Assembly: GCA_036785325.1 (NCBI GenBank)
Contig: JAXIVH010000007.1
Coordinates: 1,162,887-1,226,886 of the forward strand
Source: Urophycis tenuis
Lineage: Eukaryota; Chordata; Actinopteri; Gadiformes; Phycidae
Direction of reading: 5' to 3'
Length of the DNA: 64,000 nt
In this document: in pieces, positions 28,649 through 64,000 of the stretch
Position numbering within the stretch: the first letter of the stretch is position 1
How the letters are laid out: every line of letters starts with the position of its first letter
Program-made: the position numbers and the translations under genes
Notes under the pieces: generated by a model
What the model was told of the DNA's origin: nothing
The model's database searches: none
What the model saw: only the letters and a program-made list of their open reading frames with translations

Positions 28649-29825
28649 GCGGACCACTTCAGACCTCTCGCTAACTTCTGACCGCATGGTGAGCTCCAAG
28701 TCTCTGGTTGCTGCTGTTTCTGATTGGCCGGCGCCAGCAGATGTCCCTGGAATAGTAACCAAACAATAAAAAAAAAAGCTCAATGCGTAAAGGCTGGTGT
28801 TTGACCAGAATTGGTGCTGATCCTGCAGTTTGATTTTAGAGGATGGTTGATCTGTAACCTAAACAAAGACATTTTCCACACTTGCATGTGCTCACACTCA
28901 TTTCTGTCACAGCAGACCTTTTTTGCGGGGGGTATTGTCATCATAAGCTACAGATGAAATCGTGATAGAAATTTCCCCTCAGGAACACATGCAAGTCAAG
29001 TATCAGAAACACCAGCAATTATAGAAGGGGCCCCTATTGAACGCTGTCGGCCTGGAGCATGTCATGATGCTCATTTCTTTATTTTATAAATATATTTATA
29101 TTGTCAGAGAATCTATGCTTTTTATATAAATGCTATACTTAATGATGTCATCTTCTAAATTGTAACTGCCGTTTGTTTTATACCCCGCCTTTTTAAGCAG
29201 AAATTGTTAATCTGAAAATAATTGGCCTCAAATATATGTTCTACTCTACTTTTTCTGTGTAAAATTCAGGGGATAAATTCTGCTTACATTCATTTACAGC
29301 TTTTATCGCAGATGGATTCATCCAATGCCTCCAATGATGAGAAAGTGTAAACTGAACTTAAACCATCTTTGCCAGTGCCTGTTTACCTATAGACAAACAT
29401 TATTGCCTCTACAGGCATTCATCTGTTATACAATAGTCATCATGACATTCCTATTGCACTGCTCGAACTGCTCAATGTCTTACACACATTATGCCTTCTG
29501 TACAAAATCGACTGCATGAAAATATTCATACATTCATTCAATATAATTTCTTGTTCATGTTGGTTTTTTTTTTAAAGTTTTTTCTTACCGTGGTGGCCCA
29601 CATAGACATTCCAACTCTTAAGTTTGACCTCTCAGCATCACATTCCCCTTATTTAGCAGAGGAACTACCAGTAAATATACAGTAGGCCTACATCTAGTCA
29701 AATGTATTATCGATGTCTTAAATTATCATTATTTTTGCAAACTGTTGTTTTCAGCATCTATCAAACGCAAGATGAAATATATTATGATGAACTGTTATTC
29801 TATATGTTTATTTGAAATTAATAAA
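28649..29825 (+). other. 3' UTR of dapk3 with alternative poly(A) signals
   Basis: AATAAA at 28765-28770 would give a UTR of about 130 nt. A second signal at 29820-29825, after an AT-rich stretch without other gene signals, would give a long form of about 1.2 kb. The choice cannot be made from sequence alone. Confidence 0.5.
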
Positions 29826-30611
29826 CGCATCACTACGCTACAGATTTTTCGTTGTAGTTTCGTTGTCGTAGGCCTACCGCCATGGGATTGACCTTGGATG
29901 CCTGACTAAAAATGTATGTTTAATCACGAATACTGAATCTGAATAGCTCAGAATGCTTCCCGCGTTGTCAAGTTATTTCTCTAACTTTGAATCTTTGATG
30001 ATAAAATGGATGCAGAAGGCAGATAAAGTTGCTAAATTATTTACTCGAAATTCAAGCAGCTATGCACTGCCCGGTTACAGTATTAAGTGCGCCCTCTGGT
30101 GGAGATTGACTAGAAATCTTACGTATTCACGACATTCACTATGCAATGCAGTAACAATAATTGAGCAGTGGGCCGCAATCGAAACCAGGGAGGGCAGTCT
30201 GCCGAACGCCCATCAAAACGCACCTCAGGAAAGTGAAGTGTGTTGAGAAGCTATTGGATAGTACATGTGCAATACATATAAACCTAACGTTTTAGGTAAA
30301 TTCTAGATGTATTGTGCATTCGATACAACAATAAATTACAAATAATGTTAGATTATTTCTGTGCAATTATCATCAAATGTACCTTTACAGTAAAAAAGGT
30401 TTTGTTTGCAGTAATTAGGTATAAATAATAATAAATAAACTGAGTAGAACCCTCTTTTCACACATTCCAACTCACTTAACCAAATTCCCTGAAAAACAGT
30501 ACTACTGCAACTACCTGGCAAATGTCTTGTTTGAACATGTTCTGCCATTGTAGTGAATTAACAGCTGGCACACGTGAGTCATGAAGAATCAGAGTTTTGG
30601 CAGTGGTCAGT

Positions 30612-30639
30612 GGGGGGGGGGGGGGGGGGGGGGGGGGGG
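30612..30639. repeat. Poly-G run, 28 nt
   Basis: It is an uninterrupted G run in the dapk3-prkci spacer. Confidence 0.9.
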
Positions 30640-31539
30640 TTGCAATTTCCTTACCAGTGATTTGGTCCAACCAACTGTTTGACATGAATTGAAACTTTTT
30701 TTTTTAATTGAATGAGTAATGATAGATAGATGACGCACAATTTCTCTCTCACTCTCAATCCCTCTCTGTCACACACACCCATAGCCTCTCTCTCTCTCGG
30801 GCTCCCTCTCCGTCTGCCTCCTGGTGGTCAATCCTGCTTCATCTTTGTCCAACAGACCAATAACAACAGTAACAATCCACAAGAAATCTCCTCATGTCAT
30901 ACTGTGTGGAGGGCGCGCGTTGCTTTTCCTTTCCTGATTCCTGGAAGTGTTCCGGACGTTCCAGGAAAAAGGGCCCTGTGAACGCTACCCAGGGGCTTGT
31001 CGCTCTCCCCAGCTTCCTAACACGCAGGACCTAACCGGTTCTTAGACGCCTGGCAGTCACAATGGACCTAAAAATAAGGAACGTTTGGAGACTACAAATA
31101 CAGTTGGAGTTAGAAAGAGGCTATAGGCTAATGTTAACTGTGTCTCAGCAGACCACAGAGTATTCAATTTGAGGGCCGTGCACCGTGGTGGGTGTACAAT
31201 CTATGCACATGATGGCACCAATGATTCCCTTAACCCTCTTAATCTCATTTTGAGCTAAAAATCAAAGGGCAAACTCAGCTAGGACAATTTAGCTGTTCAT
31301 CATTGGCTACCGGGGCCATGCGCTGATAGCCTGCATCTGCAGTCCATGAGAGCTGTCGTCTTTGATGCCCACCGGAAAGGAGCGGGAAAGGACATCTGGA
31401 AGTGCTTATGTGCTTAAGGAGCCTCTGCTGATCTCCACATATGGAGATCAATGGGATCCACATGTCACATGTCCTGCTCTTCCACCACACCGAGCGAAAG
31501 AGCACTACACTTGATTACAGAGTACCGCCATGGCACAGA

Positions 31540-31662
31540 ACAAATATGACATTTAACAGCTTTCAGACTCAAGGGCCCTTGGAGATGCTCCACGGCAATG
31601 CCGTGTTTCGTGTTAATAGGGACAGGGTTGATAAAGTCTCTTGAATCTTGAATCTTGTGAAA
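31540..31662 (+). mobile_element. Possible non-LTR element 3' end with TTGAATC tail
   Basis: It ends GATAAAGTCTCTTGAATCTTG followed by a further AATCTTG copy. Tails of TTGAATC repeats after a GATAAAG-like end are frequent in fish LINE copies. The interior was not recognised. Confidence 0.35.
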
Positions 31663-32509
31663 TGATATTTAATAGCACATTTGAGAGTTACAAATCTGTT
31701 TTCATATAGTGTGTTGTATTGATATTTAATTTTTGAATAGTTTCGAAAGTAGTGATTCGGCAGCTCAAGTTTTCAATTCATATTCTTTCATTATAGAGTT
31801 GTGTAATATTTCATCAATAATATAATATAAAATAATACCCTTCGTAATCTTTTCATATATTATGCGTTGTAGCCTATATGTTACATAGGAGCTATCCTTA
31901 TCGAGGGCTATGTATTGCCAATAGCACTGCACAGCCTGGCTGGGCGATTATAAACACCACCTAGTGTTGCTGGATACTTGATGAATCCTTCACTCATCCA
32001 GATTCTCAGGCCATCATTAAGCTCTTCTTGCCATCCAGGAAGTTGCCCACAAAAGCTGTAGGAAGTGTGGTTAGAGGACGAGAGCTTCCACATTTGTATT
32101 GAGGACTTCAGCAAAAGGCCAGGTGACATGCAGAAAGAACCATTATCGACTGGAGAGCGGCAGCCAGATAAGAGGCAAATTTAGCCGAAAAAACCAAAGG
32201 CTCCTTTAAAAAAACGATTTTATTTCAATGGTTCCCAATCCAAAGTGCAAGGTCCCCGCTAGGGGTCAGCAAAGTGTCAGCCCTCTCTATTTTATCAAAT
32301 GGAATAGGTACGCTAGGTGCCTACAGGCAGGAGGCACCTACGGCCAAGAAGTGAAACTTCTTGCTTCTATCTTAAATTCATGACATGTAGCCTACCATTA
32401 AATCATTCAATATGAAATATAAAATGGAAAAATAACTGTATATGAATGGGTCAACTTGACTGGAAATATCTTGCTGTTATTGTAAAGCAAGCATAGACAT
32501 GAATCTACA

Positions 32510-32546
<37 letters not shown>

Positions 32547-33259
32547 ATAGATTACCAAGGGCAAAGTGCAACAGATATAGATTCTCCTTTGTACAATGCG
32601 CTATACATGTGCTGAATTTGAAAACTGATTTGAATATTGGGCTTAATCTTACAAACTTGGCACCCTCTGTGTCACACTAGGCCTCCTACCATTGTCATCT
32701 GACTTTATCAGATTTTAGCTTTTATTTGTTTATTCTTATAGCATTTTAAGTTGTATTTTCCCTTGTGGGACAATAAAATATGAAATGAACTGAGCTGAAA
32801 AACACATTCTCACAGAGCATGTCATTCACTAATAGCTGAACAATATCTATCACATTTCGAACAAATTGTGCTAAACAGAAGCTCTTAAATCTTACAGAGC
32901 CTTTAGCCAGTTTTGCTGGTTTGCTCTGAAGGTCCGCTGTGCTGTCGTTCCTTCTGAGGGTCAATGAGAGAAACCATGTGGTTGAAGTAGTATCTCCCAG
33001 AAAAACCCATCGAATGTTGTGTTCATGCTAATTGAAAGTAATTTGCAAGGCACACAGCGGATCACTTTGTGACAAATTCTGAAGCTTTGCACCGATTGTA
33101 ATTGAATTTTTAGGCTCTTTTCAGAGAAGCACTGTACGAGAACGGTGCTTCACCTGCCTGTCTAGCACCACAATGAGCAAATAAAACAGAGGGTCTGTTT
33201 GTCAGTCTTTTGGGACAATGTCCAACGAGCCAGGAGGAGGCTGGGTGCAAGAGATGGTT

Positions 33260-33273
33260 GTTGCCATGGTGAC
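33260..33273 (-). promoter_or_regulatory. RFX X-box-like site (spacer)
   Basis: The minus strand reads GTCACCATGGCAAC, which fits GTNRCC-N2-RGYAAC exactly. It has no obvious gene within 2 kb. Chance or a repeat-derived match is possible. Confidence 0.3.
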
Positions 33274-33770
33274 TGATGCTGGGGGACTGGTCACAGAAAC
33301 TACAGCTGTTTTTGTTCCTGCGTCCTTTTACTGGGATTCTGACTATCCATCACTCATCACTTAACTTTCAACCCCATTGAGATGAACCATTCAATTCAAA
33401 GGGGTCCTTGAAAAACCCCACAAATACACAAGAATATTGAAACCATACATTGTATTTCATGTATATTCATGTATGAAGGCATTCACTAATGAAGCTATAC
33501 AACAAAGTGCAAGAATAATTTAAGCACATAAAAATGCAAAGCAACTGCTTCTATGTGCTACATTATAGAAACAAGAGATAGAGACAGACAGATAGAGAGA
33601 TAAATAGAGAGGTTTTTTATATATAATACAGATACAGATATAGATTCAGATACATCAGCATGCCCTCACACTGAACCCATCACCAGAGCATCTACAAAAC
33701 ACATTGCATGAAGTAGTCCTCTCAACAGAAAGTACCAAAATGTGATAGTAAACTTCACACGTACGCATGA

Positions 33771-33780
33771 ACACACACAC

Positions 33781-33845
<65 letters not shown>
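33771..33845. repeat. (CA)n microsatellite
   Basis: This CA run has one AA interruption at 33780-33781 and lies directly upstream of an L2-like LINE remnant. Confidence 0.95.
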
Positions 33846-33847
<2 letters not shown>

Positions 33848-33879
33848 ATACATATGCTTCATACATACATCCTTCACAG

Positions 33880-34217
33880 CCTGGCACCAGTGTATCTATC
33901 TGAACTCATCCACATCCACACACCTTCATGCCCTCTCCGATCCTCTTCTGCCATCCAGCTCTCAGCTCCATCTGCCAACCTGTCCACCATGGGGTCAAGA
34001 GCTTTTAGCCGATCTGATCCCCGCCTATGGAACTCTCTCCCACCAGACATTCGCACTTCTGACTCTGTTTCCACCTTTAAATCACGCCGAAAAACAGACT
34101 TAACTGTCACACACTGACTGACTGACTGAGTATTGTTTTTTTAACTTGTCTTGTAAGGTGTCCTTGAGTGCTTTGAAAGGCGCCTTTAAATTAAATGCAT
34201 TATTAGTTATTATTATT
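33880..34217 (+). mobile_element. L2-like LINE 3' end (reverse transcriptase C-terminus plus 3' UTR)
   Basis: The frame from 33881 reads LAPVYLSELIH, then MGSRAFSRSDPRLWNSLPPD and a stop at about 34117. This is the typical C-terminus of fish L2/CR1-group reverse transcriptases. The following CTTGTAAGGTGTCCTTGAGTG...CTTTGAAAGGCGCCTTTAAAT and the ATT-rich end are the characteristic 3' UTR and tail. It is truncated at the 5' side. Confidence 0.75.
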
Positions 34218-34303
34218 ATGCATACATACACACACCAAATGCATATGCTTCATACATACATTCAACAATCTCTTCAAACAACTTCTTTCCTCCCTCCACA
34301 GCA

Positions 34304-34378
34304 CTGAGACACAAAACCGAGGTCCTCCTCATTGGCGCCAAATCCACCTTAGCAACACTCGACACTTTTTCCATGTCC
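34304..34378 (+). mobile_element. L2-like reverse transcriptase fragment
   Basis: The frame reads KTEVLLIGAKSTL, a motif lying upstream of the C-terminus in intact L2 reverse transcriptases. Here it follows the 3' end at 33880-34217, so it is a separate insertion or a rearranged piece. Confidence 0.55.
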
Positions 34379-35270
34379 TTTTCCAATCTTTGAAATGAAA
34401 GACAAATTGCCCAGCTTCAGTAGGGACAAGAAAGAAAACATGCTGTGTCTGGACAGGCACATCTTTTGGTGTTTGTAATCCATGTTGTTATCTTTATAAC
34501 TATCATCTTTTCTATTATAAATAAGACTAAATTAGCTCACTCTCTTTTGTCTCTAACTTCCGACAACTGAAACGTTTGGAGGAACGTGCCCCGCTAAATT
34601 ACACTACATTTATACTAGTCAGAATATTTCTAGTATTAACTGTTGTTTTTTTTTTGTAAATGTAGGCTACTTTCAAATCGTCTCAATGGAGGTCTGAATG
34701 TACGTTAATGATGCGTTACGGATCTCATCAAGAGTGAACGGTGCCATTAAGGTCCGAGAGATCAAAGAGGATGAGACAGTAAAACACACACCCCTCTTTT
34801 CTTCTATGTGGTATGATCGGCATAGGTCTACTATAAATCAATAAAAGTAGCGTAATTACAAAGCTTAATAACAACAATAAGTATAAAGCTTATACAATAT
34901 TGTAATCAAGCATATCAACACTTTGGGATGACAATGTCCCAATTCGATGAGAATCCCATTCTTTAATTCTTGTATATACCAAAGTTACGCACCCCCCATG
35001 CAATTCCACCCATGGACTAGTCCCGTCGTTAGGCCCTTTGCAGTAGGGAGTTGTTTGGGCGGACCCCCGCAAGTTTTTTCATTACTTTGGACATTGACTT
35101 TGTTTATTTACGAAAAGTATTCTTTCTTTTCGACTCCTAGTAAGTTGGCTTCCCACCCGGTTGTTTGTCTAAAGGAAACACACAAACAAACTATTTTTGG
35201 GGCGCGGTACACCACTACAACGCTACAGAAGGAAGGCATCCTCCTCGGTTGAACCGCGGCGGAGCTTATG

Positions 35271-56033
<20,763 letters not shown>

Positions 56034-56082
56034 AGAGACCCTGTAGCTCCTGCTTACACACGCACACGCAATCACACTCCCT

Positions 56083-56123
<41 letters not shown>

Positions 56124-57905
56124 ACACACACACACACACACTCGCACCGACACGAGCCCAGCCACCTGTTTGAGGGGCCGTGGTGCGGGCCTTTAAAGAA
56201 CGCTTCCTTGCCAAAACCATTGTCTCGCTCTGCCATTTATAACCACTAGCCCTTAAGTCTAGCCTCTCTCGTTTCTTCATTATTTTTGTATGATGTAAAG
56301 CCGCACTGTTACCATCTCTGCTCATTGAAAGGCCTGCTTTCTCCCGTAGCTGTCGAGGCTGCAAGGTGTTTCCAAGGTTACTGGATTGGGATGCTGAGGG
56401 AGGGTGAGAGGCGGGCCATTAGACACAAACTATGTTTTCTCTCTCCCTCTTTCTTTGTCTCTGTCGTTCTCTCTCTTGTGCTGACGGTATGTTTTCAATG
56501 CACATTTTATTTGTATATATATATATATATGTAACTACCATTCAGGATATACGTTAGAAAAGTCCTTTTTAAGAAAAAAATGTCAAAAGTCTGGATCCAT
56601 GTGCATTTTGTGACCCACACTGCATGTCATGGATCAAAGACCGGAAAAAAAAACACTATCCCTTTTTCTTTTTTTCTTCTTTTTTTTTTTTTTTACAACA
56701 AAAAATATCTTTTTTTTTTCCTCATGTTTTATTTAACAACAAATGGGTAACTATCTATATATGTTGTGCCGGCCTGGTTATCTGAACAAAACAAAAAAAA
56801 AGAATGGTTTGGCTTCCCCTTTATTGGCGCGGTGATGGACCAGGAGGTGTGAACGGACATAAAAGAATGAGCAGAGAAATGACAAACTGTGAATGAAGGA
56901 GTTAACTACAGCGACAGCGAGACCAATGGAAGGGTCAGGTACACTGGCACGATTAGCAGCTACATTCAGCAGTGCAGAGGGTCTACACAACTTACGGTTA
57001 CGCCCAGCCAAAAACATATTCACGAAAAAGCTGTTTTGCCGGTATGTTTTAGCAGGTACAGTATCTATAACCTGTATGAATAGGAAAATGTGCTGTATTG
57101 AGATTTTATATATATATATATAAATATATATATATATAAAGAATTATGTTTAGCTTTTTTTTTTTATTCTGTCTTTCTTAATTATTTTCCGTTCTGTTGT
57201 GTTCTTCCCTCTGTTGAACCATTCCATGTGTCTTCCATTGTACATCGAAACACTGCAAGGCTGAGGCGCCAGACGCTACCCATTCACATCTGTTGCTTGG
57301 GAGTCTGCGGTCATTTGAGATCGTCACAGCCCCCCCGTCAACCGGCCTTTCACAACAAAACTGTCATAGGCATCTGCCGTACACAGAATGTAACCCTCCA
57401 CTCTGATCATTTTATAACCGGGGTGTCGTATTCCTGATGGCGTTTTAATCAAGCGGCTCGACGGCGTTCACAATCTCCCCGCAGGCCGGTTGTGTTTCCG
57501 CCCCCGACACGGACTCGGGTGGCGAGACGGTAGATGAACTTTAACCCCCCCCCATCCTTTAGAGTCAAAATGTAGTTTTACTTGTAATATATTTATGGGC
57601 TCACGTGGTGAAAAGAGGAATAAGCACATTGAAGAGTTGTTACGTTGTTTTTCTTGTTTCGTTGTCTTTGTTTTTGTTTAGTTCCATTTTGAAAAAAAAT
57701 AATCACATTTTTCTATTTTTTTTTTCTATCACTACATTGATTTGTAATTTGTTACCGGGGTGAACCATGTGAAAGAAATGAATAATAATGCTGATATGTT
57801 TGTTTGTTTTGTGTGGGAGATGAATGCTACCAACGAGATGCCATTCTTTATCGACATTGTATCAGGAGAAAAGGCAGAAGATAAAATAAACATTTTATTT
57901 CCCCC
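56034..57905 (+). other. 3' UTR of prkci with poly(A) signal
   Basis: The UTR opens with a CA repeat (56084-56141). It is AU-rich further on, with TA repeats (56515-56530, 57109-57138) and U-rich stretches. AATAAA at 57885-57890, in ATAAAATAAACATTTTATTT, is the best cleavage signal, giving about 1.85 kb. Confidence 0.55.
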
Positions 57906-60999
<3,094 letters not shown>

Positions 61000-61000
<1 letters not shown>

Positions 61001-61240
61001 CACCAATCACCTCTCGACTCCTCTTCCCTCAGCGCGGCTGAAAACAAACCCCAGACTGCCAGACAGACAGACACCCCCGCATAGTTTCCGTCGGTCGGGT
61101 GACGTATCCCGTGAGCTCGTGCGGTGACGTCGCGGGGCCGTAGTGGTGCTTCTAGCTGCATCTTGTTGACACGGCGGGTCGACCAGCCTCCCAGTACGGA
61201 CGAGACCCGGACGAGTGTGGACGGCAGACCGCGTTCAAGG
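61000..61240 (+). promoter_or_regulatory. Likely skil promoter and non-coding first exon
   Basis: A local rise in CpG density, with a CRE-like TGACGTCG at 61125-61132, lies 2.2 kb before the skil coding exon. A candidate 5' UTR exon could end at CAAG with a GC-type donor GCAAGT at 61240. The matching acceptor could be tttttag at about 63328. Both are inferred from sites only. Confidence 0.35.
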
Positions 61241-63487
61241 CAAGTGTTTACAATGAGAACCGTGTCCATGTTTTTTTTAATGAGTGATGTTACTATGGCC
61301 GATCGCCGATGTGTTTTGAGCGGTGGAGGTTTGATTGTCGGTGTTTGCCGCAGCGAATGGGGGGCAACACACACACTGAAATGAGTTCGCTTGCTTTATC
61401 GCTTAAGCCGCTGCCGCTGTGGTGTAGTGTAGTGTGTGGCTGTTAGCTGAGCTAGCTAACCGATAGCCTCTACTACTGGGATATTCCGCGATACCCCCCT
61501 CTTTCCCCGAAAGATACATATTTCTTTATAAATTCCGCGACCGTAAACGCGTGAAACACAAACGGTCGGTTCACCCCGACGGGATCTCGCTGTTCGACGG
61601 TGGCGTCAGAATCCACAAATACATTAAAAAAAAAAAATTACAAATATTTGATTTTAATTTCAGCCAACGGGGGGGGTTTGGTCTCAAGCGCTCTTGCGCT
61701 GTATGTGCTTTAATGTGGATCGAATACCCGCTACGTTTACCAAATGCCCCGCCGACGTGTACCTGCTGGTGGTAGTACAACAACAAGGACGGCACGGCGT
61801 TGTGTTTGTGTGTAACGTCGTCTCGACCGAGGTGCCTTCCCAGGGCAGACTGTAGACAGCGAATGTCATTATCAGCGCTGTCTGCATACCGCTGCCGTCG
61901 TGGCGAGGAGCCACGGGAGGCGAAGTACAGTTTGCAGACGCAAGGCGGGGGAGTGGAGGGAGGTGGTGGTGGTGGGGGGAGGCTCATGGTGGAGGAAGGC
62001 TGTCCGCGGTGTCCTTGCAAAAGCCCACCCGAAGGAGATTCTCTCGTCGCGTTGTGGGATACGCGACTTGTGTGTGATTGATGTGTTGTTTTGAATCGGT
62101 CGCTTGTTTCGAGACGCAAACCCCCAACGCGTTATGTTGCGTTGGGGGGGAATGTGAGCTTTTGGATTTGGTGGTTTGTTTTAGACACACATTGGATTCC
62201 AGAAAGGTGAAGCCCGATGTCCATACAGAGCAACCCGCTGACAATGGCTGCGAAATGAAGCCGATTTCATGGCAAATTGCTTGTTTTTTTGATTGATTAG
62301 GTTTTGACACCACGTTAGATTTCGGAGTTTGCTCGTTATAATGGTGTAACACAAATGCGTGTTAAACGTGTGATTGAAATGCAGGCAGCGCTGTCGATCC
62401 GAAACCGCATCAATGGTAATCCCGATGAAAATAGATTTCCACAAACGCAGTAACCCGTACCTCTCGTGTCTGGTTTATATTCCGAAATCGGATAGTTTTA
62501 TTGTAAGCCTGTAATTACTATAATAACAATAAAGGAAATTGTTGTTTCATCGGAACACGCTTCGCTAATAAGCGTCCACTCTACTCCTTTGGTGCCGTAC
62601 TGCAGTAGCAGCCATTATCAACTAGATGTGTTACATTTTGAGGTACATCTATAAATCAGTTATAATTGTCTAGTCGGTTAAAACTAATATATCTTTACCC
62701 ACCGCCCGTGTATTGACTGGTAATGCCGAGCACGTCGGGCATGAATCAAGTTACAATTTTATCGAATTGTTCTTTGCGCAGTTGATGGGTCAGCGTGCGG
62801 TGAGCAGACCTGGGGTGGGGGGGTGTAACACAATGGTCGGGAAGGCCACTTTCAATTGCAAAGTAATAATGTTGTGAGCCCGCCTGTACCCGACTACTAG
62901 ACTACTAAGTAACATGTAATGGAGCAGAGAGTGGGTGGGTTAGGAGCATTTTGCGGTGGTCTACTCTTCGGGTCGGCGGTAATGCTTGTTAAAATTCGCA
63001 CTTAGTGTTGGAAATACTGTTTCACTACTCTGGTGAAATCCTGGATGCGAATCCCCCCCAGGGTTCAATTGCAAGGACTGGAAACCTACAGTTTGTGTCA
63101 ATATGGTAATTGCCATTTGGCTTACAAACACGTATTGGGCTCTCCAACCCCCCAACTAACGGAAGAGACAATAAAACATTTTTACTGCATGGACATAACA
63201 CAAATTCAATGACGATTTTATTTTATTAAAAAAAAAATCCTTACACAATGAAAACATGTCCCATGACCATGTATTACGAGGAGTAATTATATTTTTTTTC
63301 TAATAATTTCCTTTTTTTTCTTTTTAGGAAGACGAGTAAAAACACTGAATCCTTCGATCACCAACATGCATGTGTCCTGTATACCAGAAGATTTGTATAA
63401 TTTAAAAAGAGACAAGGAGAGAACCCCAGAAGGGATTACGAGAACTTGGCTAACTCGAAAGAAAGAACAATAAACCCAGACATAGAC
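61241..63487 (+). other. Probable skil 5' intron and rest of the 5' UTR
   Basis: No coding feature is supported in this stretch. It remains CpG-bearing to about 62.1 kb, then turns AT-rich. The last part, after tttctttttag (ending about 63328), probably belongs to the 5' UTR of the coding exon. Confidence 0.35.
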
Positions 63488-64000
63488 ATGGCCAGCACCC
63501 AAACCAGTTTGAAAACCCCTTTCAAAGACTTGACCTCCTTTAAGGGCAACATGAAGCGACTGTACCGGGAGCGTCTGGAAGACGCGCCCATCAAGAAGCG
63601 GGTAATTGCAGAGATCAACCTCAAGCGGCGCAGCTTGGAGGCCCTACCCAGGACCCCCCAAGGTGAAGCGGGAGCAGCCAGAGGACTTGGAGATCGACGC
63701 GGAGGGCCGGGGCCGAGCTGCACTGCCCCGGCTCGGCCAAAGCCCTGGACCTGAGCCCCGGGCTGAAGCACACGCTGGCCCAGTTCACACCTCAGCAGCC
63801 AGAGCTCCCTGGGGGGCCCGGCCGCCTTCTCGGCCCGCACCGGTCCGGAGCCCTCCCCCAACGGCCTGCCCCCGCTGCCGTCCCCTCCCGTGCTCGGAGG
63901 GGGCCCCCTGCTGGTTCCCTGCGACAGCTCCACGGAGCTCACCCACTCCCTGCTGGAGGGCGAGTCCATCTCCTGCTTCGCCGTGGGGGGGGGAGAAGCG
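63488..64000 (+). CDS. skil: SKI-like proto-oncogene (SnoN), N-terminal part, frame-broken and cut by the window end
   Basis: It is a SMAD2/3-SMAD4 co-repressor. Translation should start at 63488 (gacATGG), giving MASTQTSLKTPFKDL. After codon 57 the SnoN-like sequence continues only by changing frame. Frame pieces read KVKREQPEDLEIDAEG (about 63660-63705), LDLSPGLKHTLAQF (about 63742-63788), then SSLGGPAAFSARTG and SSTELTHSLLEGESISCF (about 63800-63979). These match SnoN in order (human LKHTLAQF, SSLGGPAAFSAR, SSTELT, LEGESISCF). LKHTLAQF and SSTELT separate it from SKI. Each change equals one surplus base: near 63655, 63711, 63789 and in the G9 run at 63983-63991. Because codons are otherwise conserved, I read these as assembly errors rather than a pseudogene. 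The SKI/SNO/DAC domain lies beyond the window. Confidence 0.82.

Larger units (their letters stand above)
29826..35267. other. Gene-poor spacer between dapk3 and prkci
   Basis: No protein-coding or RNA gene is supported. It holds a G28 run (30612-30639), CA repeats (32512-32542 and 33771-33845), a possible LINE tail at 31540-31662, a diverged LINE-like 3' end near 32748-32790, an X-box-like site (33260-33273) and L2-like remnants (33880-34378). The last few hundred bases should contain the prkci promoter and 5' UTR. Confidence 0.55.

Noticed and set aside
31429..31450. Short palindrome TGATCTCC...GGAGATCA
   Set aside because: It is an 8-bp stem with a 6-nt loop and no neighbouring feature. 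A single short palindrome is expected by chance in 64 kb.
35268..35270. Upstream in-frame ATG as the prkci start
   Set aside because: It would add one Met. The next ATG has the better context (A at -3) and matches the human MPT start, though the first cannot be fully excluded.

Overview
The window is ordinary vertebrate nuclear DNA, almost certainly from a ray-finned (teleost) fish. The genes are split into short exons with GT-AG (and two GC-AG) introns. Their proteins are close to human orthologues, and the introns are packed with long dinucleotide microsatellites, poly-G/poly-C runs, MITE-like elements and LINE 3' ends of types I associate with fish genomes. The very high microsatellite load would fit groups such as cods or herrings, but I cannot name the species from the sequence alone.

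Layout: (1) 1-12142, plus strand: the 3' two thirds of a Rho guanine-nucleotide exchange factor, best match ARHGEF18 (p114RhoGEF), 17 exons ending in a normal stop. Introns 4 and 5 carry three related MITE-like elements, and intron 8 carries a fourth, different one. (2) 14992-22851, minus strand: a complete SPPL2-type intramembrane aspartyl protease in 15 exons (549 aa), convergent with ARHGEF18. (3) 23419-23490: a tRNA-Glu(CTC) gene in the divergent spacer. (4) 24681-28648, plus strand: a complete DAPK3/ZIP kinase in 8 coding exons (454 aa, the human length). (5) 28649-35267: a gene-poor spacer with L2-like LINE remnants. (6) 35271-56033, plus strand: a complete atypical protein kinase C iota in 18 exons (587 aa). 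(7) 63488-64000, plus strand: the start of SKIL (SnoN), broken by four apparent +1 shifts, with a CpG-rich promoter and 5' UTR region near 61.0-61.25 kb. Every spliced model except SKIL keeps one open frame, with exon lengths summing to a multiple of three, which is a strong internal check.

The genes are not an operon or one pathway, but several share cell-cortex biology. ARHGEF18 drives RhoA at junctions, DAPK3 promotes myosin phosphorylation and PRKCI is the Par-complex polarity kinase. SPPL2 cleaves type II membrane proteins, and SKIL represses SMAD signalling. From memory, PRKCI-SKIL is also the human 3q26 order, while ARHGEF18, SPPL2B and DAPK3 lie on human 19p13, so the window appears to join two ancestral blocks.

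I found no undescribed multi-gene system. The observations most worth checking are the two GC-AG introns in one gene, long UG/CA repeats and C-rich tracts abutting splice sites, several strong inverted repeats, RFX X-box sequences, and the SKIL frame breaks (probably assembly errors).
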